A stretch of 25,390 bases of DNA from Apostichopus parvimensis. Lineage: Eukaryota > Echinodermata > Holothuroidea > Aspidochirotida > Stichopodidae. The notes below the pieces were generated by a model, which was given only the letters and a program-made list of their open reading frames with translations, searched no databases and was not told where the DNA came from. Location of the stretch: the NCBI GenBank assembly GCA_000934455.1, contig KN888462.1:1-25390 (forward strand). Reading direction: 5' to 3'. The position numbers were made by a program, and so were the translations under genes. Positions 10,901 through 17,714 of the stretch are shown piece after piece; the stretch's first letter is position 1; each line of letters starts with the position of its first letter.

Positions 10901-13900
10901 GATGATGAAGGTGACAATGAGATGTTGAAGCCTAAAGAGATCCTTAATCCAGTCTTCCAGAGGTTATATCAGGTAAGGTGTCAACAAAATCTAAAAATTA
11001 ATAAAAAGGATGTAAATATTAAACTTAAAATAATTCAATTCTTTACTACTGGCTGTGGTGTTTAAACATTGTTATTTAATAACTTCAACATGTTGAATGT
11101 GCTATGTTGGGTAAGTCGGTTAAAGTCTTGGTTGTAAAATGGCAGAGGAAGAAAGAAACCTTGTACCCATCCAAACTCTCTCCTCCCAATCCCCCTCCTC
11201 CCCCATCCTCTTCCTCCCCACCTCCCTCCTCCTCCAGTCATGTGATGCCTAAACATCGATATGTGAGAATTTCCAGGTTGAATGTGAGTTCATCTCCAAC
11301 TGCTGTGTAGGGTTAGTCGGCTGTAATGTTTTAAAGAGAGGACACCGTCGAAAAATGTTTAGAATGAATCCATACTACAGAGTCTTGGTTGTAAAATGGA
11401 AGAAATCGTTATACCCAGCCCCCTCCTTCCCAACCCCCTTCCTCAACCCTCTCCTCCCCAACCCACTCCTCCCCACCCCTCTCCTCCCAAACCCCCTCCT
11501 CCCCAAGCCCCTCCTCCCCAGGCCCCTCCTCCCCAATCCTCTCCCCAAAATGTGAACCTCTCTTCTTTCCCTATCTCTACTTCCCCTTTCTCTCCCCTGG
11601 ACCTGCTTCTGTTTGTATTAATGTCCTGTCTTCTCTTCCAGTGTCTTTTACACAGAGCCTTGAATCCGAATGATACAATTCAAGAGATTGATGAGATGCT
11701 GAAAGCAAGTCTAGAACGACCACAGGCGGTGTCTGCCAGCAGTTGCCAGGCCGTGGAAGAAATGCAGAAGGTATTTAAGCTGGAAGTGACAAAGAAGACA
11801 GACAAAGGAACAGGAGAAAATGTATTTGGTGTCATGTAAGTCAAAACTCTTTTTTGATCAGAAGGGTTTGAAATAACAGAGGGTGTGATATCTCAAAAGA
11901 TGTTTCAATAATCTTTGTCCTAAAGGATAACTGTAGGCAATAAATAATTTAGATATTTTGTAGACCATTGAAAACCACTTTAAAGAGCCGAGGGTCATCA
12001 GTTAAAGTGACTGGACTATGTAGTCTAATACACAGACCATTAGGTCAGTTCTTCAGATGCAGCATAAAATTCTATGGCAAAATTCAAAATCATTTTATGG
12101 CCTTAATGGAGTAGCCCAGAGACATTAGCATATTTTATAGGTAAATATCTTGAGAACCAAAATAGCTAGAGAAACATTGCTGGCATCCTATGTCCCCCCC
12201 CCCCCCATCCCTTTGTTTGGACTATAACTGTTCAAGGTAAAGATTCATACTAGAGTCATCCTTTATTCCTGTGTGATAGGGAGGAAGTTTTGCCGTCTAA
12301 TTCCATCAAAAGGATTGTTTGGAGATCATTTTGTTATGGTTTTTTCTTTGACCAATAATTTGGGGCAGGGTTGGTTTTATAAAGATATCACTTTGACTGT
12401 GCAATGCTACTACTCCTTCACCTATATAGGTTACAATATGAAATTGTCTCTTGTCTCCACAGCAACCAGAATGGCGACGCTCCTAAAAACGCAGCCCCCG
12501 CCCCAGACAACGCAGATGTCACGATGGCTGATATGGCTCAAGGTGCTATCACAGAGGTAGCATCAAACTATTATATCTCTTCAACAAGTAATTAAAGATC
12601 AATACTGAATTGTCTTGCTCTAGTTCCATCCCATAATATTTTCTTGCTCACTAACGTTGAACAGATCAAATACTAGAAGGTCTGAGAATTGTGAGTGCCA
12701 CCTCTCTCCATCTCAAACGTGCTCCATCTTTCCACCAAGTATCTTCACCATATTAATTCTTTTTCATTTTAATCTCATCCGAGCAATAAAACGAAGGCAA
12801 GTTCCAATTATTAAATCTGTCTTTATACAGGTTGGTTCAGTGAATCCCGTCAGCGACTTCCAGAAACTTGTCAAAGATGCGGATGATACCACTTTCAAAA
12901 GAGGTAAAAATATATATATATTTTTCTTAGAGTTTCAAAGTATATTTCCAGCCACCTGTGCAATGATATGGATTATTCAGTCATCGTGGTCAGTTATAGC
13001 AGCTGTGGTCGCTGTAATGTGCTACATAGATCAAGTACAGTATAGTTTTGTATAGAATTGATGCTCTTGGTAACCATAGTAACTACTGGCCTCCACCTCC
13101 AGCCAGTTTGCATTCAGTGCAGGTTCAGTGTAATGTAGGCTACAATCTTATCCCCCATTTATATCTGCACAGAGTTACCTGCATAACCATTGGCTGGTCT
13201 TTAATACTGTCGGCCTTTATTCTTTCAAGTAGCGATCAGCGATCGTATCATCATTTTGGCTGTTTGTTACCAAACATGGACGGTATATCTTGCCCGTTAA
13301 ACTGCTTTCGCCATATTCTGACAGAGTCAGGTCAAATATGTCTTCCAATCTAAATTGCCTCTCTTTTTCCTGTAGTTTGCAAAGAAATGCAGAAGCGAAT
13401 TCATCAATTGGTACTTGAATCTTTTGGAAGCCAGTTCTTCAAGAAAGCCTTGGATTGCCTTAAATCTCTTCGTACAGAAACTTGTCAGGTTGGTTTGACA
13501 AACCTTAATTTGACTCATTGTTTTTATTTTCTCGTTCCTCCCTTTGAAATCTGAAAGTTTAAGGAAGGTCAATTTCATAGTCGTGTGTAACTTGACATAC
13601 TTGATTATACCTGGAGCAAGCTTCTGATGAGACTTTTACCATCGTAACTAAATAATTGGAGATGAAATAATGGTGTCTTTTCATTGGTTTATCTTATGGT
13701 AGCTTCGTGGTGTTTCATATGTAACACATACAACACTGTCTTCATGATAGCTTAATTGATAAATCTATTTAAAGTTGGACCTGTTTTGACTTTTATTTCA
13801 AACCAATGCAAGGTATTGCACTCATCTAGTTAACTGTTCTTTCAACATGCTAAGGTATGGTCACATATATACAGAATTCAGCTTTACACTTAACATCAGG

Positions 13901-16900
13901 CCAAAACTTCAAATACAAGTTTATCTTTGTTAGAATTTAACAGTTAGAAAGATTATGTCACATGATGCAACAATTGTGGCTTCTCTCTAAATTAAAATCA
14001 CACTTAACTTAATAGCTGCCTAGGACTATAATCCACAGTTTTGTTTTTGTTTTTTTTTGGGGGGGGGGGTCGGGGACGGGGTTACATTTTCTTCTTGTGC
14101 AAGAATTTTCCTTTTTGTTTCTTCTTTTCACTTGGTTTGATATGTTTGTAGATATAATGGTGTTGTATGTAATATGTTTGTGGATGATGTTTTGTTGTAT
14201 GCTATATGTTTGTAGATGATGTTGTGTTGTATGTTATTGTATGTTTAATGTTATATGTTAATGGATGTTATTGTGTTGTATGTTATATGTTTGTGGATGA
14301 TATTGTGTTGTATGTTATGTTAGTGGATGATGTTGTGTTGTATGTTATTTCATGTTATATTATTGTGTTGTATGTTATTTTATGTTATATTATTGTGTTA
14401 TATGTTATTGTATGTTATATGTTAATGGATGTTATTGTGTCGTATGTTATTGTATGTTATATGTTTGTGGATGTTATTGTGTTGTATGGTATTGTATGTT
14501 ATATGTTTCTAGATGATATTGTGTTGTATGTTATTGTATGTTATATGTTTGTGGATGTTATTGTGTTGTATGTTATTGTATGTTATATGTTTGTGGATGT
14601 TATTGTGTTGTATGTTATTGTATGTTATATGTTAGTGGATGTATTGTGTTGTATGTTATTGTATGTTATATGTTTGTGGATGTTATTGTGTTGTATGTTA
14701 TTGTATGTTATATGTTAGTGGATGTTATTGTTTTGTATGTTATTGTATGTTATATGTTTCTAGATGATATTGTGTTGTATGTTATTGTATGTTATATGTT
14801 TGTGGATGATATTGTGTTGTCTCTTTGTTCTCCGCAGAGAAAAGAACCGGATCTGTTCAATACGTTTCTAAGAGACACAAAACAGAAGTTAAAATCAACC
14901 AGCAAAACAGCGTTTTGGCAGAAAATGTGTACAGGTATGAAAAAGAAAGAATAGAACACTTGAAGAGATGGAAGGTCAGAAAATATGACATTTTGTTACA
15001 GTTTGTTTATTAGAAATCTCCTTATGTTGATAACAGCATATATTCTACCTGGTCTTGTAAAGCAAATTACTCTGATGTCACTACACAGAGATGTTTAATT
15101 ATAGAATGAAATCATCTCTGATAATATGGACCTGATTCTTATCAGAGCTGTAGGCAGTATCCAAACAGTCAAGGGAGAGGGGGAGGGGGTTGCTGAGCAA
15201 GGGGGACGCAGTCCGATAGGTGACAGGGTTTGCGACCCTCGTCAGATTTATTTTATTTTTGTAACAGACAATTTTTAGCAGTCTTGTAAACAATTTTAGT
15301 AACATTATGTAATATATGTACTGTCACTGATTGGTTCAGGTAAATATTAGAAAGAAATTCAAAAACATTTTCAGCTGAATTACTGTGATGACATCATTCA
15401 TTTTGCTGTTGTCAGATGCATTCCCCAAATACCAACATCTTCTTAGCAATCCATCCAATCAGGAAAGTCCTTTGGCAGGGATGACTCACTCAGGATATAT
15501 CAATGGTTCACTGACAACAGAGCTGCCCTTTACACGATCCTGGTTCCCAATGGATAAACTTCATTTCTTACTTATATGCTTCCACCTTCTAAACAGAACA
15601 GAAAATTGAAATGTTCCACCTGGATTTGAACTCTGGACTTGGCATTTGCCAGACTCTTTCAGTTTATGAGCACTACAAACAGTGCCACAGTAGCTGTTGA
15701 GAAATAATGCTCGTTTCCAATATTTGAACCTCAGAATGAAGGGAGAAAAATAGCAGAAAATGTAGATGATCCTGCTTGGGTTTGAACCCTTTAGACCACT
15801 GTGCCTCAGTACCATTTAATGATGTTTGAGTTTGTTTCCAATATTTGAACCTCAAAATACCAGAAGGTTGTTAGGCATTGCAAAGACTATTGGCTTTCTG
15901 GGTTTTAGACTGTTTCTTACATGAACTGTAGGATTTGCATCAAAATGTAATCAGGAGGGATAGCATGCTTCCGTTCATCAGGCAAACACATCAACCCTAG
16001 GCTTGTAGTATCATTTTAAAAGCCTCTTTTGTTTTGGGTTTGTAAGAAAAAGAAACTGTTTTTACCACCTTTGAAACAGTTTGTAGTCGGGACTAAAACC
16101 ATGGTCTTGTCATAATTTTTTCTTTCTTTCTTCTACCAGGCCGTTAGTTGGAACCCATATGTTGCTTGCTTCTAGCAATCAGATGGAGACATATAAAATC
16201 AATAAGATAAGGAATCACAAATCCTTTCTTGCTTTTTGATATTTTAATAGTTACATATTTATGTTATTTTGCTCATTTCTTCAGAGAATCTGACACTGAT
16301 CAGTGAAGTAGAGTGTCCTACTAGCGATGTTACCGAGGAAGATTCCAAAAAGGTAAAAATCTTAGTAACCTTAAAAGTGATTTGTCCAGTGTTAGAATGA
16401 GTTTGTCTGCATCAGTAGATGATAATCACATTCTTCTGGCATATTGTGTAGCCAGGGTTCAAAGAAAAATCAGTCTATTATAGTTTGACTGAGTGTACCA
16501 GGCCATGTCAACATTTTGACTGAATGTACCAGGCCAAGTCAACATTTTACCTGAATGTACCAGGCCACATCAACATTTTGACTGAGTGTACCAGGCCATG
16601 TCAACATTTTGACTGAGTGTACCAGGCCATGTCAACATTTTGCCTGAGTGTAAATAAAATGTAAGAAAGTTTAATCGTTGACCCAGAATGTTTGCGCCTT
16701 TGATAACAAGATTGCACTAAAAATCTGTCATAGCCCCAATCATTATTCCAAGACGTGAGAGGGGTATAGGGAAAGAGGGTGTTCAATGTGAAGTGATATA
16801 TCTAAGTATTTTTTATCTTTTATTATTATTACTGTTTCACTAAGATGTTGGATGTTTCTTTCTTTATTTTGTCACCTTCAGTTCCTAAAAGACGAAGCAG

Positions 16901-17714
16901 CATCTCAGGAGGTTGAGATGGCCGCCCCGGATGAAAGTGCAGATGATTTGGTGAGTTTGATTTGGAGACTAGTAGCAGACCTGCATGGGTGTCAATTATT
17001 AAGGGGCCTAGGAAAATGTGAATGGGTGCCTGGGAAAATGTGAAGGGGGGCCTGGGAAAATGTGGAGGGGCCTAGGAAATGTGGAGGGGGCCTGTGAAAA
17101 TGTGGAGGGGGGCCTGGGAAAATCTGGAGGGAGCCTAGGAAAATGTGGAGGGGGACCTGGGAAAATCTGGAGGGGGGCCTGATTTTAGAACAGGGCTGGC
17201 ATCTAAATAATATGAGATTGTTTGATTTGACCAGGTAGTACATATACTGTAAGGCAAAAACAACAAGCTTCCTGCACAGATTGAATATGTTTTATGTGAA
17301 TTCATCCATTGTGAGCCATGTATAATAATTTTTATATTTTGATGCCCAGTTGTATCACATCTTAAATACAACAAATAATATCCAATTTGCAACTATTTCG
17401 AGAAATTCTAATGTCGCTAGATCAGAGGCAAGATCTTAATAGAGGGAAGATACTGAGATTAAGTTTATTCTACAGCCTTGCGTTCATACTGGGACTCATA
17501 CCAAACGACATTGTACCTCATACCAAAGGACATTGAACGTGTACTAATACCAAATTCAAATGGTGGTACTCATATGATGTGGTACTCCTATTACAAAAAG
17601 TTGAAAAAGTATCATGATTGTTGTTATTTTGTCTTTGTAGTCATTTCGATGTGTTTGAGAATTCATTAATTTTCTGTTTTATTTTTCTCTCTTTAGTTGG
17701 ATATGATGGAGTGA
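1910..17714 (+). CDS. XRCC5: Ku80 (X-ray repair cross-complementing 5), complete, 20 coding exons, 732 aa
   Basis: Ku80 pairs with Ku70 to form a nuclear ring that slides onto double-strand ends and recruits DNA-PKcs and ligase IV factors for end joining. Exons: 1910-1927, 3010-3123, 3626-3806, 4570-4747, 4871-5044, 5333-5447, 6433-6571, 7492-7604, 8316-8516, 9277-9367, 10209-10269, 10885-10972, 11642-11835, 12463-12556, 12831-12903, 13376-13488, 14838-14934, 16285-16352, 16882-16950, 17697-17714. The total is 2199 nt. Domains: N-terminal vWA-like domain about 7-245 (LDVGPMMN, VLFGTPDT, ADFLDALTVSMD); beta-barrel DNA ring about 246-475 (RYGSD, VAIVR, PHIK, FFELPYAEDLR); C-terminal arm with NPVFQRLYQCLLHRAL (483-498); linker; helical C-terminal domain about 588-705 starting VGSVNP; DNA-PKcs-binding tail ESADDLLDMME (722-732). 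The first ATG has A at -3. Exon boundaries are my own splice calls, each checked for GT-AG and phase. Confidence 0.97.
2199..2834 (+). mobile_element. 3' fragment of a non-LTR retrotransposon (reverse transcriptase C-terminal end)
   Basis: The open frame from about 2229 to the TAG at 2832-2834 reads WDKHINNITNKA, VNKVEAMQRRAARFF, SSVTNMLEKLDWL and YKYSFFPRTLKDWNALP. This pattern is typical of the region after the reverse transcriptase catalytic core in CR1/L2/Jockey-type LINEs. The endonuclease and catalytic core are absent, as expected of a 5'-truncated insertion. A frameshift seems to lie near 2215-2229. The frame then runs almost 200 codons without a stop, which suggests a fairly young copy. 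It lies in XRCC5 intron 1, same strand. Confidence 0.85.
3010..3123 (+). CDS. XRCC5: XRCC5 exon 2: start of vWA-like domain
   Basis: Residues 7-44, from EAIVICLDVGPMMNQSPPG to ISKILQRK. It aligns with the human stretch starting AAVVLCMDVG. The DVG segment stands where a true vWA domain has its metal-binding DxSxS motif; as in known Ku80, that motif is degenerate. Acceptor CTTTGCAG, donor GTAAGA, both phase 0. Confidence 0.93.
3124..3625. other. XRCC5 intron 2
   Basis: AT-rich sequence with nothing recognisable beyond the splice signals. Confidence 0.7.
3626..3806 (+). CDS. XRCC5: XRCC5 exon 3: vWA-like domain
   Basis: Residues 45-104 plus one base. KDEVCLVLFGTPDT and NITEARPM align with human KDEIALVLFGT and NITVHR. 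The donor GTATCT lies inside GACTGTATC. Its phase 1 is fixed because the next exon supplies TC to make F105 and then reads LDALTVSMD. Confidence 0.93.
3826..3957. repeat. Degenerate ATTG/GATT tetranucleotide repeat
   Basis: About 130 bp dominated by GATT, GATTGATT and GGTT words with substitutions, starting 20 bp inside intron 3. The rest of intron 3 (to 4569) shows nothing recognisable. Confidence 0.85.
4570..4747 (+). CDS. XRCC5: XRCC5 exon 4: vWA-like domain
   Basis: Residues 105-163 plus two bases. It opens FLDALTVSMDIIH (human FLDALIVSMDVIQ) and then RVILCSNLGGEFSQDK, matching the human strand-loop segment EIFTDLSSRFS. Donor GTGAGT, phase 2. Confidence 0.93.
4871..5044 (+). CDS. XRCC5: XRCC5 exon 5: low-complexity loop and end of vWA-like domain
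   Basis: Residues 164-221. It starts with an acidic Gly/Pro/Gln-rich loop (about 165-205) where human Ku80 also has a Gly-rich loop but with little residue identity. It then reads MMEIISEVDGDAYSFG, matching human VKMVMISLEGEDG and YSF. Donor GTGAGA, phase 2. Confidence 0.9.
5333..5447 (+). CDS. XRCC5: XRCC5 exon 6: entry into beta-barrel domain
   Basis: Residues 222-260: DVMPLLSFFETKPVRQTPW then KCNLEIGNNLKVPVCGYIR, aligning with human PCRLTIGSNLSIRIAAY. Two AGs overlap at the acceptor (CTCAGAGATG). Only the first keeps the frame. Donor GTGAGT, phase 0. A damaged copy of the exon end lies 74 bp downstream. Confidence 0.92.
5498..5530 (+). repeat. Damaged tandem copy of the exon 6 3' end and donor
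   Basis: GTTCCAGTCTG and GATAAGGGTG repeat the exon 6 end and donor (5424-5450) at an offset of 74 bp. In the copy the codon TAT has become TAG, and the donor reads GTGTCT instead of GTGAGT. It therefore cannot extend the coding exon. Confidence 0.85.
5531..6432. other. Rest of XRCC5 intron 6
   Basis: No exon or known element seen. It contains a run of 16 C at 6051-6066. Confidence 0.6.
6051..6066. repeat. Poly(C) run, 16 bases
   Basis: Uninterrupted C tract. Similar runs occur at 12194-12206 (13 C), 14059-14069 (11 G), 22452-22462 (11 G) and 25016-25026 (11 C). Run lengths in a draft assembly are uncertain. Confidence 0.9.
6433..6571 (+). CDS. XRCC5: XRCC5 exon 7
   Basis: Residues 261-306 plus one base. 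VKQAAAKSWKSVFEKGANK and LNDEEETEVEGDDIVEG align with human VKKTWTVVD and LNDDDETEVLKEDIIQG. Compared with human there is a gap of about three residues at the exon 6/7 junction, so a slightly earlier acceptor is possible. Donor GTATGT, phase 1. Confidence 0.88.
6571..7260 (+). repeat. About 340-bp tandem duplication with degenerate exon 7 copies
   Basis: Unit 6571-6910 is followed by a diverged copy from 6911 to about 7240 and the start of a third near 7241-7260. Each unit opens with GTATGTNATGAATATGCAT and carries a copy of the exon 7 second half: TACACCCC at 6493 in the exon and at 6619 and 6959 in the copies. The copies contain in-frame stops and indels. A second copy of the exon 7 end plus donor (GATTGTAGAGGGTATGT) lies at 6902-6918. 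Confidence 0.88.
7492..7604 (+). CDS. XRCC5: XRCC5 exon 8
   Basis: Residues 307-344: GHRYGSDVIPISKEDKANMD and on to MLQVLGFTKSEN. It matches human FRYGSDIVPFSKVDEEQM and SVLGFCKS. Acceptor GGGACATAG, donor GTAAGT, phase 0. Confidence 0.93.
7624..7727. repeat. Tandem repeat with unit of about 26-30 bp, ATTCATGCAT-rich
   Basis: About four imperfect copies built on GCATATTCATGCATAATGCA, starting 20 bp after the exon 8 donor and ending 15 bp before the TTAA-flanked element. It is rich in small palindromes (ATGCAT, TGCA). Confidence 0.85.
7742..8116. mobile_element. MITE-like element copy 1, 375 bp, TTAA-flanked
   Basis: Starts TTAAAGGCATTGAAGACTCG and ends CGAGTCTTCACACCCTTTAA. The ends are inverted repeats of about 20 bp with about three mismatches. 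There is no coding capacity. A second copy lies at 9677-10046. TTAA at both ends fits the target site of piggyBac-type transposons, but the TIR is not one I can assign to a named family. Confidence 0.8.
8316..8516 (+). CDS. XRCC5: XRCC5 exon 9: core of DNA-binding ring
   Basis: The longest exon, residues 345-411. VKRHQYMGRSVFAFVADPND, SAIVKALYETNSVAIVRRG and PHIKVKYE align with human [37 protein letters not shown] and PHIKHNYE. Acceptor TTATTCCCAG, donor GTATGC, both phase 0. Confidence 0.95.
8813..9276 (+). repeat. Five tandem copies of the exon 10 acceptor region (about 85 bp each)
   Basis: Each unit has a TTATTG-TTCCATT pyrimidine stretch, an AG, and then TNNATTGTNCTTTGAG with GCTGCCA, the opening of exon 10. 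Equivalent AGs lie at 8845, 8929, 9013, 9102 and 9191, with 9277 in the true exon. The spacings are 84, 84, 89, 89 and 86 bp. Units alternate between AGAGTCTATTG and ATAGTTCATTG types, giving a two-unit period of about 170 bp. Confidence 0.9.
9277..9367 (+). CDS. XRCC5: XRCC5 exon 10
   Basis: Residues 412-441 plus one base. SLLFFELPYAEDLRTYTFPS matches human [20 protein letters not shown]. Acceptor TTCCAG at 9271-9276; the AG two bases on breaks the frame. Five diverged copies of this acceptor and the first coding bases lie immediately upstream. Donor GTAAGT. Confidence 0.94.
9677..10046. mobile_element. MITE-like element copy 2, 370 bp, TTAA-flanked
   Basis: Same direction as the copy at 7742-8116 and about 93% identical by eye. 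The length difference is explained by a 5-bp deletion. The last roughly 90 bp differ at only one position. It lies in XRCC5 intron 10. Confidence 0.8.
10209..10269 (+). CDS. XRCC5: XRCC5 exon 11
   Basis: 61 bp, residues 442-461. GEQLQAVDKLIDSMDLMGET matches human EAQLNAVDALIDSMSL. Acceptor TTCTACAG, donor GTGAGA, phase 2. A 15-bp minisatellite with the assembly gap starts 57 bp downstream. Confidence 0.94.
10326..10519. repeat. 15-bp minisatellite interrupted by an assembly gap
   Basis: Unit GACAGTATCGTTACA, about 4.8 perfect copies on each side of 50 N (10398-10447). The true copy number is unknown because the gap falls inside the array. As 15 is a multiple of three, both strands stay open, which creates spurious frames. 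Confidence 0.95.
10885..10972 (+). CDS. XRCC5: XRCC5 exon 12
   Basis: Residues 462-491. It opens with an acidic run (EPDDDDDEGDNE) where human has KKDEKTDTLED, then reads ILNPVFQRLYQ, matching human IPNPRFQRLFQ at the start of the C-terminal arm. Acceptor CTTTCAG, donor GTAAGG, phase 0. Confidence 0.94.
11125..11553. repeat. Duplicated segment with C-rich pyrimidine tracts in intron 12
   Basis: The 18-mer GTCTTGGTTGTAAAATGG occurs at 11125-11142 and 11382-11399. Each is followed within about 30 bp by a strand-biased CTCCTCCCC tract (about 11171-11240 and 11411-11553). The second tract has a period of about 15 bp. It lies about 90 bp upstream of the exon 13 acceptor. Confidence 0.8.
11642..11835 (+). 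CDS. XRCC5: XRCC5 exon 13: C-terminal arm and linker
   Basis: Residues 492-555 plus two bases. CLLHRALNPND is nearly identical to human CLLHRALHPRE. The rest is a lysine/glutamate-rich helix and linker, ending GENVFGVM with the last codon split. Acceptor TTCTCTTCCAG, donor GTAAGT, phase 2. Confidence 0.94.
11836..12462. other. XRCC5 intron 13
   Basis: No element recognised apart from a run of 13 C at 12194-12206. Confidence 0.6.
12463..12556 (+). CDS. XRCC5: XRCC5 exon 14: flexible linker
   Basis: Residues 556-587, an Ala/Pro/Asn-rich linker ending MADMAQGAITE, which aligns with human SSLAEGSVTS. The linker joins the Ku core to the mobile C-terminal domain. Acceptor TCTCCACAG, donor GTAGCA (weaker than the others), phase 0. 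Confidence 0.88.
12831..12903 (+). CDS. XRCC5: XRCC5 exon 15: start of C-terminal helical domain
   Basis: Residues 588-611 plus one base. VGSVNPVSDFQKLVKD matches human VGSVNPAENFRVLVKQ at the start of the Ku C-terminal (DNA-PKcs-binding) helical domain. Acceptor TTTATACAG, donor GTAAAA, phase 1. Confidence 0.93.
12904..13375. other. XRCC5 intron 15
   Basis: Only a short TATATATATATA-like stretch next to the donor. Nothing else recognised. Confidence 0.6.
13376..13488 (+). CDS. XRCC5: XRCC5 exon 16: C-terminal helical domain
   Basis: Residues 612-649: KEMQKRIHQLVLESFGSQFF then KKALDCLKSLRTETCQ, matching human FMKSIDCIRAFREEAIK. Acceptor TTCCTGTAG, donor GTTGGT (weak), phase 0. Confidence 0.9.
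14159..14820. repeat. 42-bp minisatellite, about 15 degenerate copies, next to exon 17
   Basis: Built from ATGTTTGTGGATGTTATTGT, GTTGTATGTT and ATTGTATGTTAT. From 14461 onward the 42-bp period is nearly exact (about 8.5 units). Earlier units are more degenerate. The array ends 17 bp before exon 17. The period is divisible by three, so it yields long Val/Cys/Tyr-rich frames that are not genes. Intron 16 before the array (13489-14158) shows nothing recognisable except a run of 11 G. Confidence 0.92.
14838..14934 (+). CDS. XRCC5: XRCC5 exon 17: C-terminal helical domain
   Basis: Residues 650-681 plus one base. DLFNTFLRDTKQKLKS and FWQKM match human RFNNFLKALQEKVE and FWEIV. The acceptor TTCTCCGCAG lies 17 bp after the end of a 42-bp minisatellite. 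Donor GTATGA, phase 1. Confidence 0.92.
15611..15858 (-). mobile_element. Degraded tRNA-SINE-like sequence, duplicated
   Basis: On the minus strand, TGGCACTGTTTGTAGTGCTC is followed by GAGTTCAAATCCAGG, resembling the A and B boxes of a tRNA-derived SINE. A second, shortened copy has GGCACAGTGGTCTAAAGGG joined directly to GGTTCAAACCC (about 15775-15810). The 20-mer TTTCCAATATTTGAACCTCA follows both copies (about 15715 and 15836), offset about 121 bp. It lies in intron 17 and is not a functional tRNA gene: no cloverleaf is possible. Confidence 0.5.
16285..16352 (+). CDS. XRCC5: XRCC5 exon 18
   Basis: Residues 682-704: ENLTLISEVE then DVTEEDSKK, matching human GITLITKEEA and VTAEEAKKF. Acceptor TTTCTTCAG, donor GTAAAA, phase 0. 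Confidence 0.9.
16486..16652. repeat. 31-bp minisatellite, about 5.3 copies
   Basis: Unit begins GACTGAGTGTACCAGGCCAT and ends GTCAACATTTT. Copies differ by a few substitutions. It lies in intron 18. Confidence 0.93.
16882..16950 (+). CDS. XRCC5: XRCC5 exon 19: linker to DNA-PKcs-binding tail
   Basis: Residues 705-727: FLKDEAASQEVEMAAPDESA then DDL. The opening FL matches human KKFLAPKD, and the end is the first half of the tail motif (human DVDDLLDMI). Acceptor CACCTTCAG, donor GTGAGT, phase 0. Confidence 0.93.
17003..17181. repeat. G-rich minisatellite of about 22 bp, 8 copies
   Basis: Unit GGGGCCTGGGAAAATGTGGA with small length changes. It lies in intron 19, 52 bp after the exon 19 donor. 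The plus strand is G-rich with repeated GGGG runs, so a G-quadruplex in DNA or pre-mRNA is possible. The rest of intron 19 (17182-17696) shows nothing firm. Confidence 0.93.
17697..17714 (+). CDS. XRCC5: XRCC5 exon 20: last five codons and stop
   Basis: Codes LDMME then TGA, completing DDLLDMME, the acidic-hydrophobic tail that in vertebrates contacts DNA-PKcs. Acceptor CTCTCTTTAG after a good pyrimidine tract. The exon is too short for ordinary gene finders; the call rests on the motif match and phase. Confidence 0.92.
   Translation: MDMME

Noticed and set aside
11396-11839. Proline-rich protein of 147 codons
   Set aside because: The first half is the pyrimidine tract of intron 12. Only 11642-11835 is coding.
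14206-14954. Long frames of 138-170 codons rich in Val, Cys and Tyr
   Set aside because: They are translations of a 42-bp minisatellite whose period is a multiple of three. Only 14838-14934 is coding, as XRCC5 exon 17.
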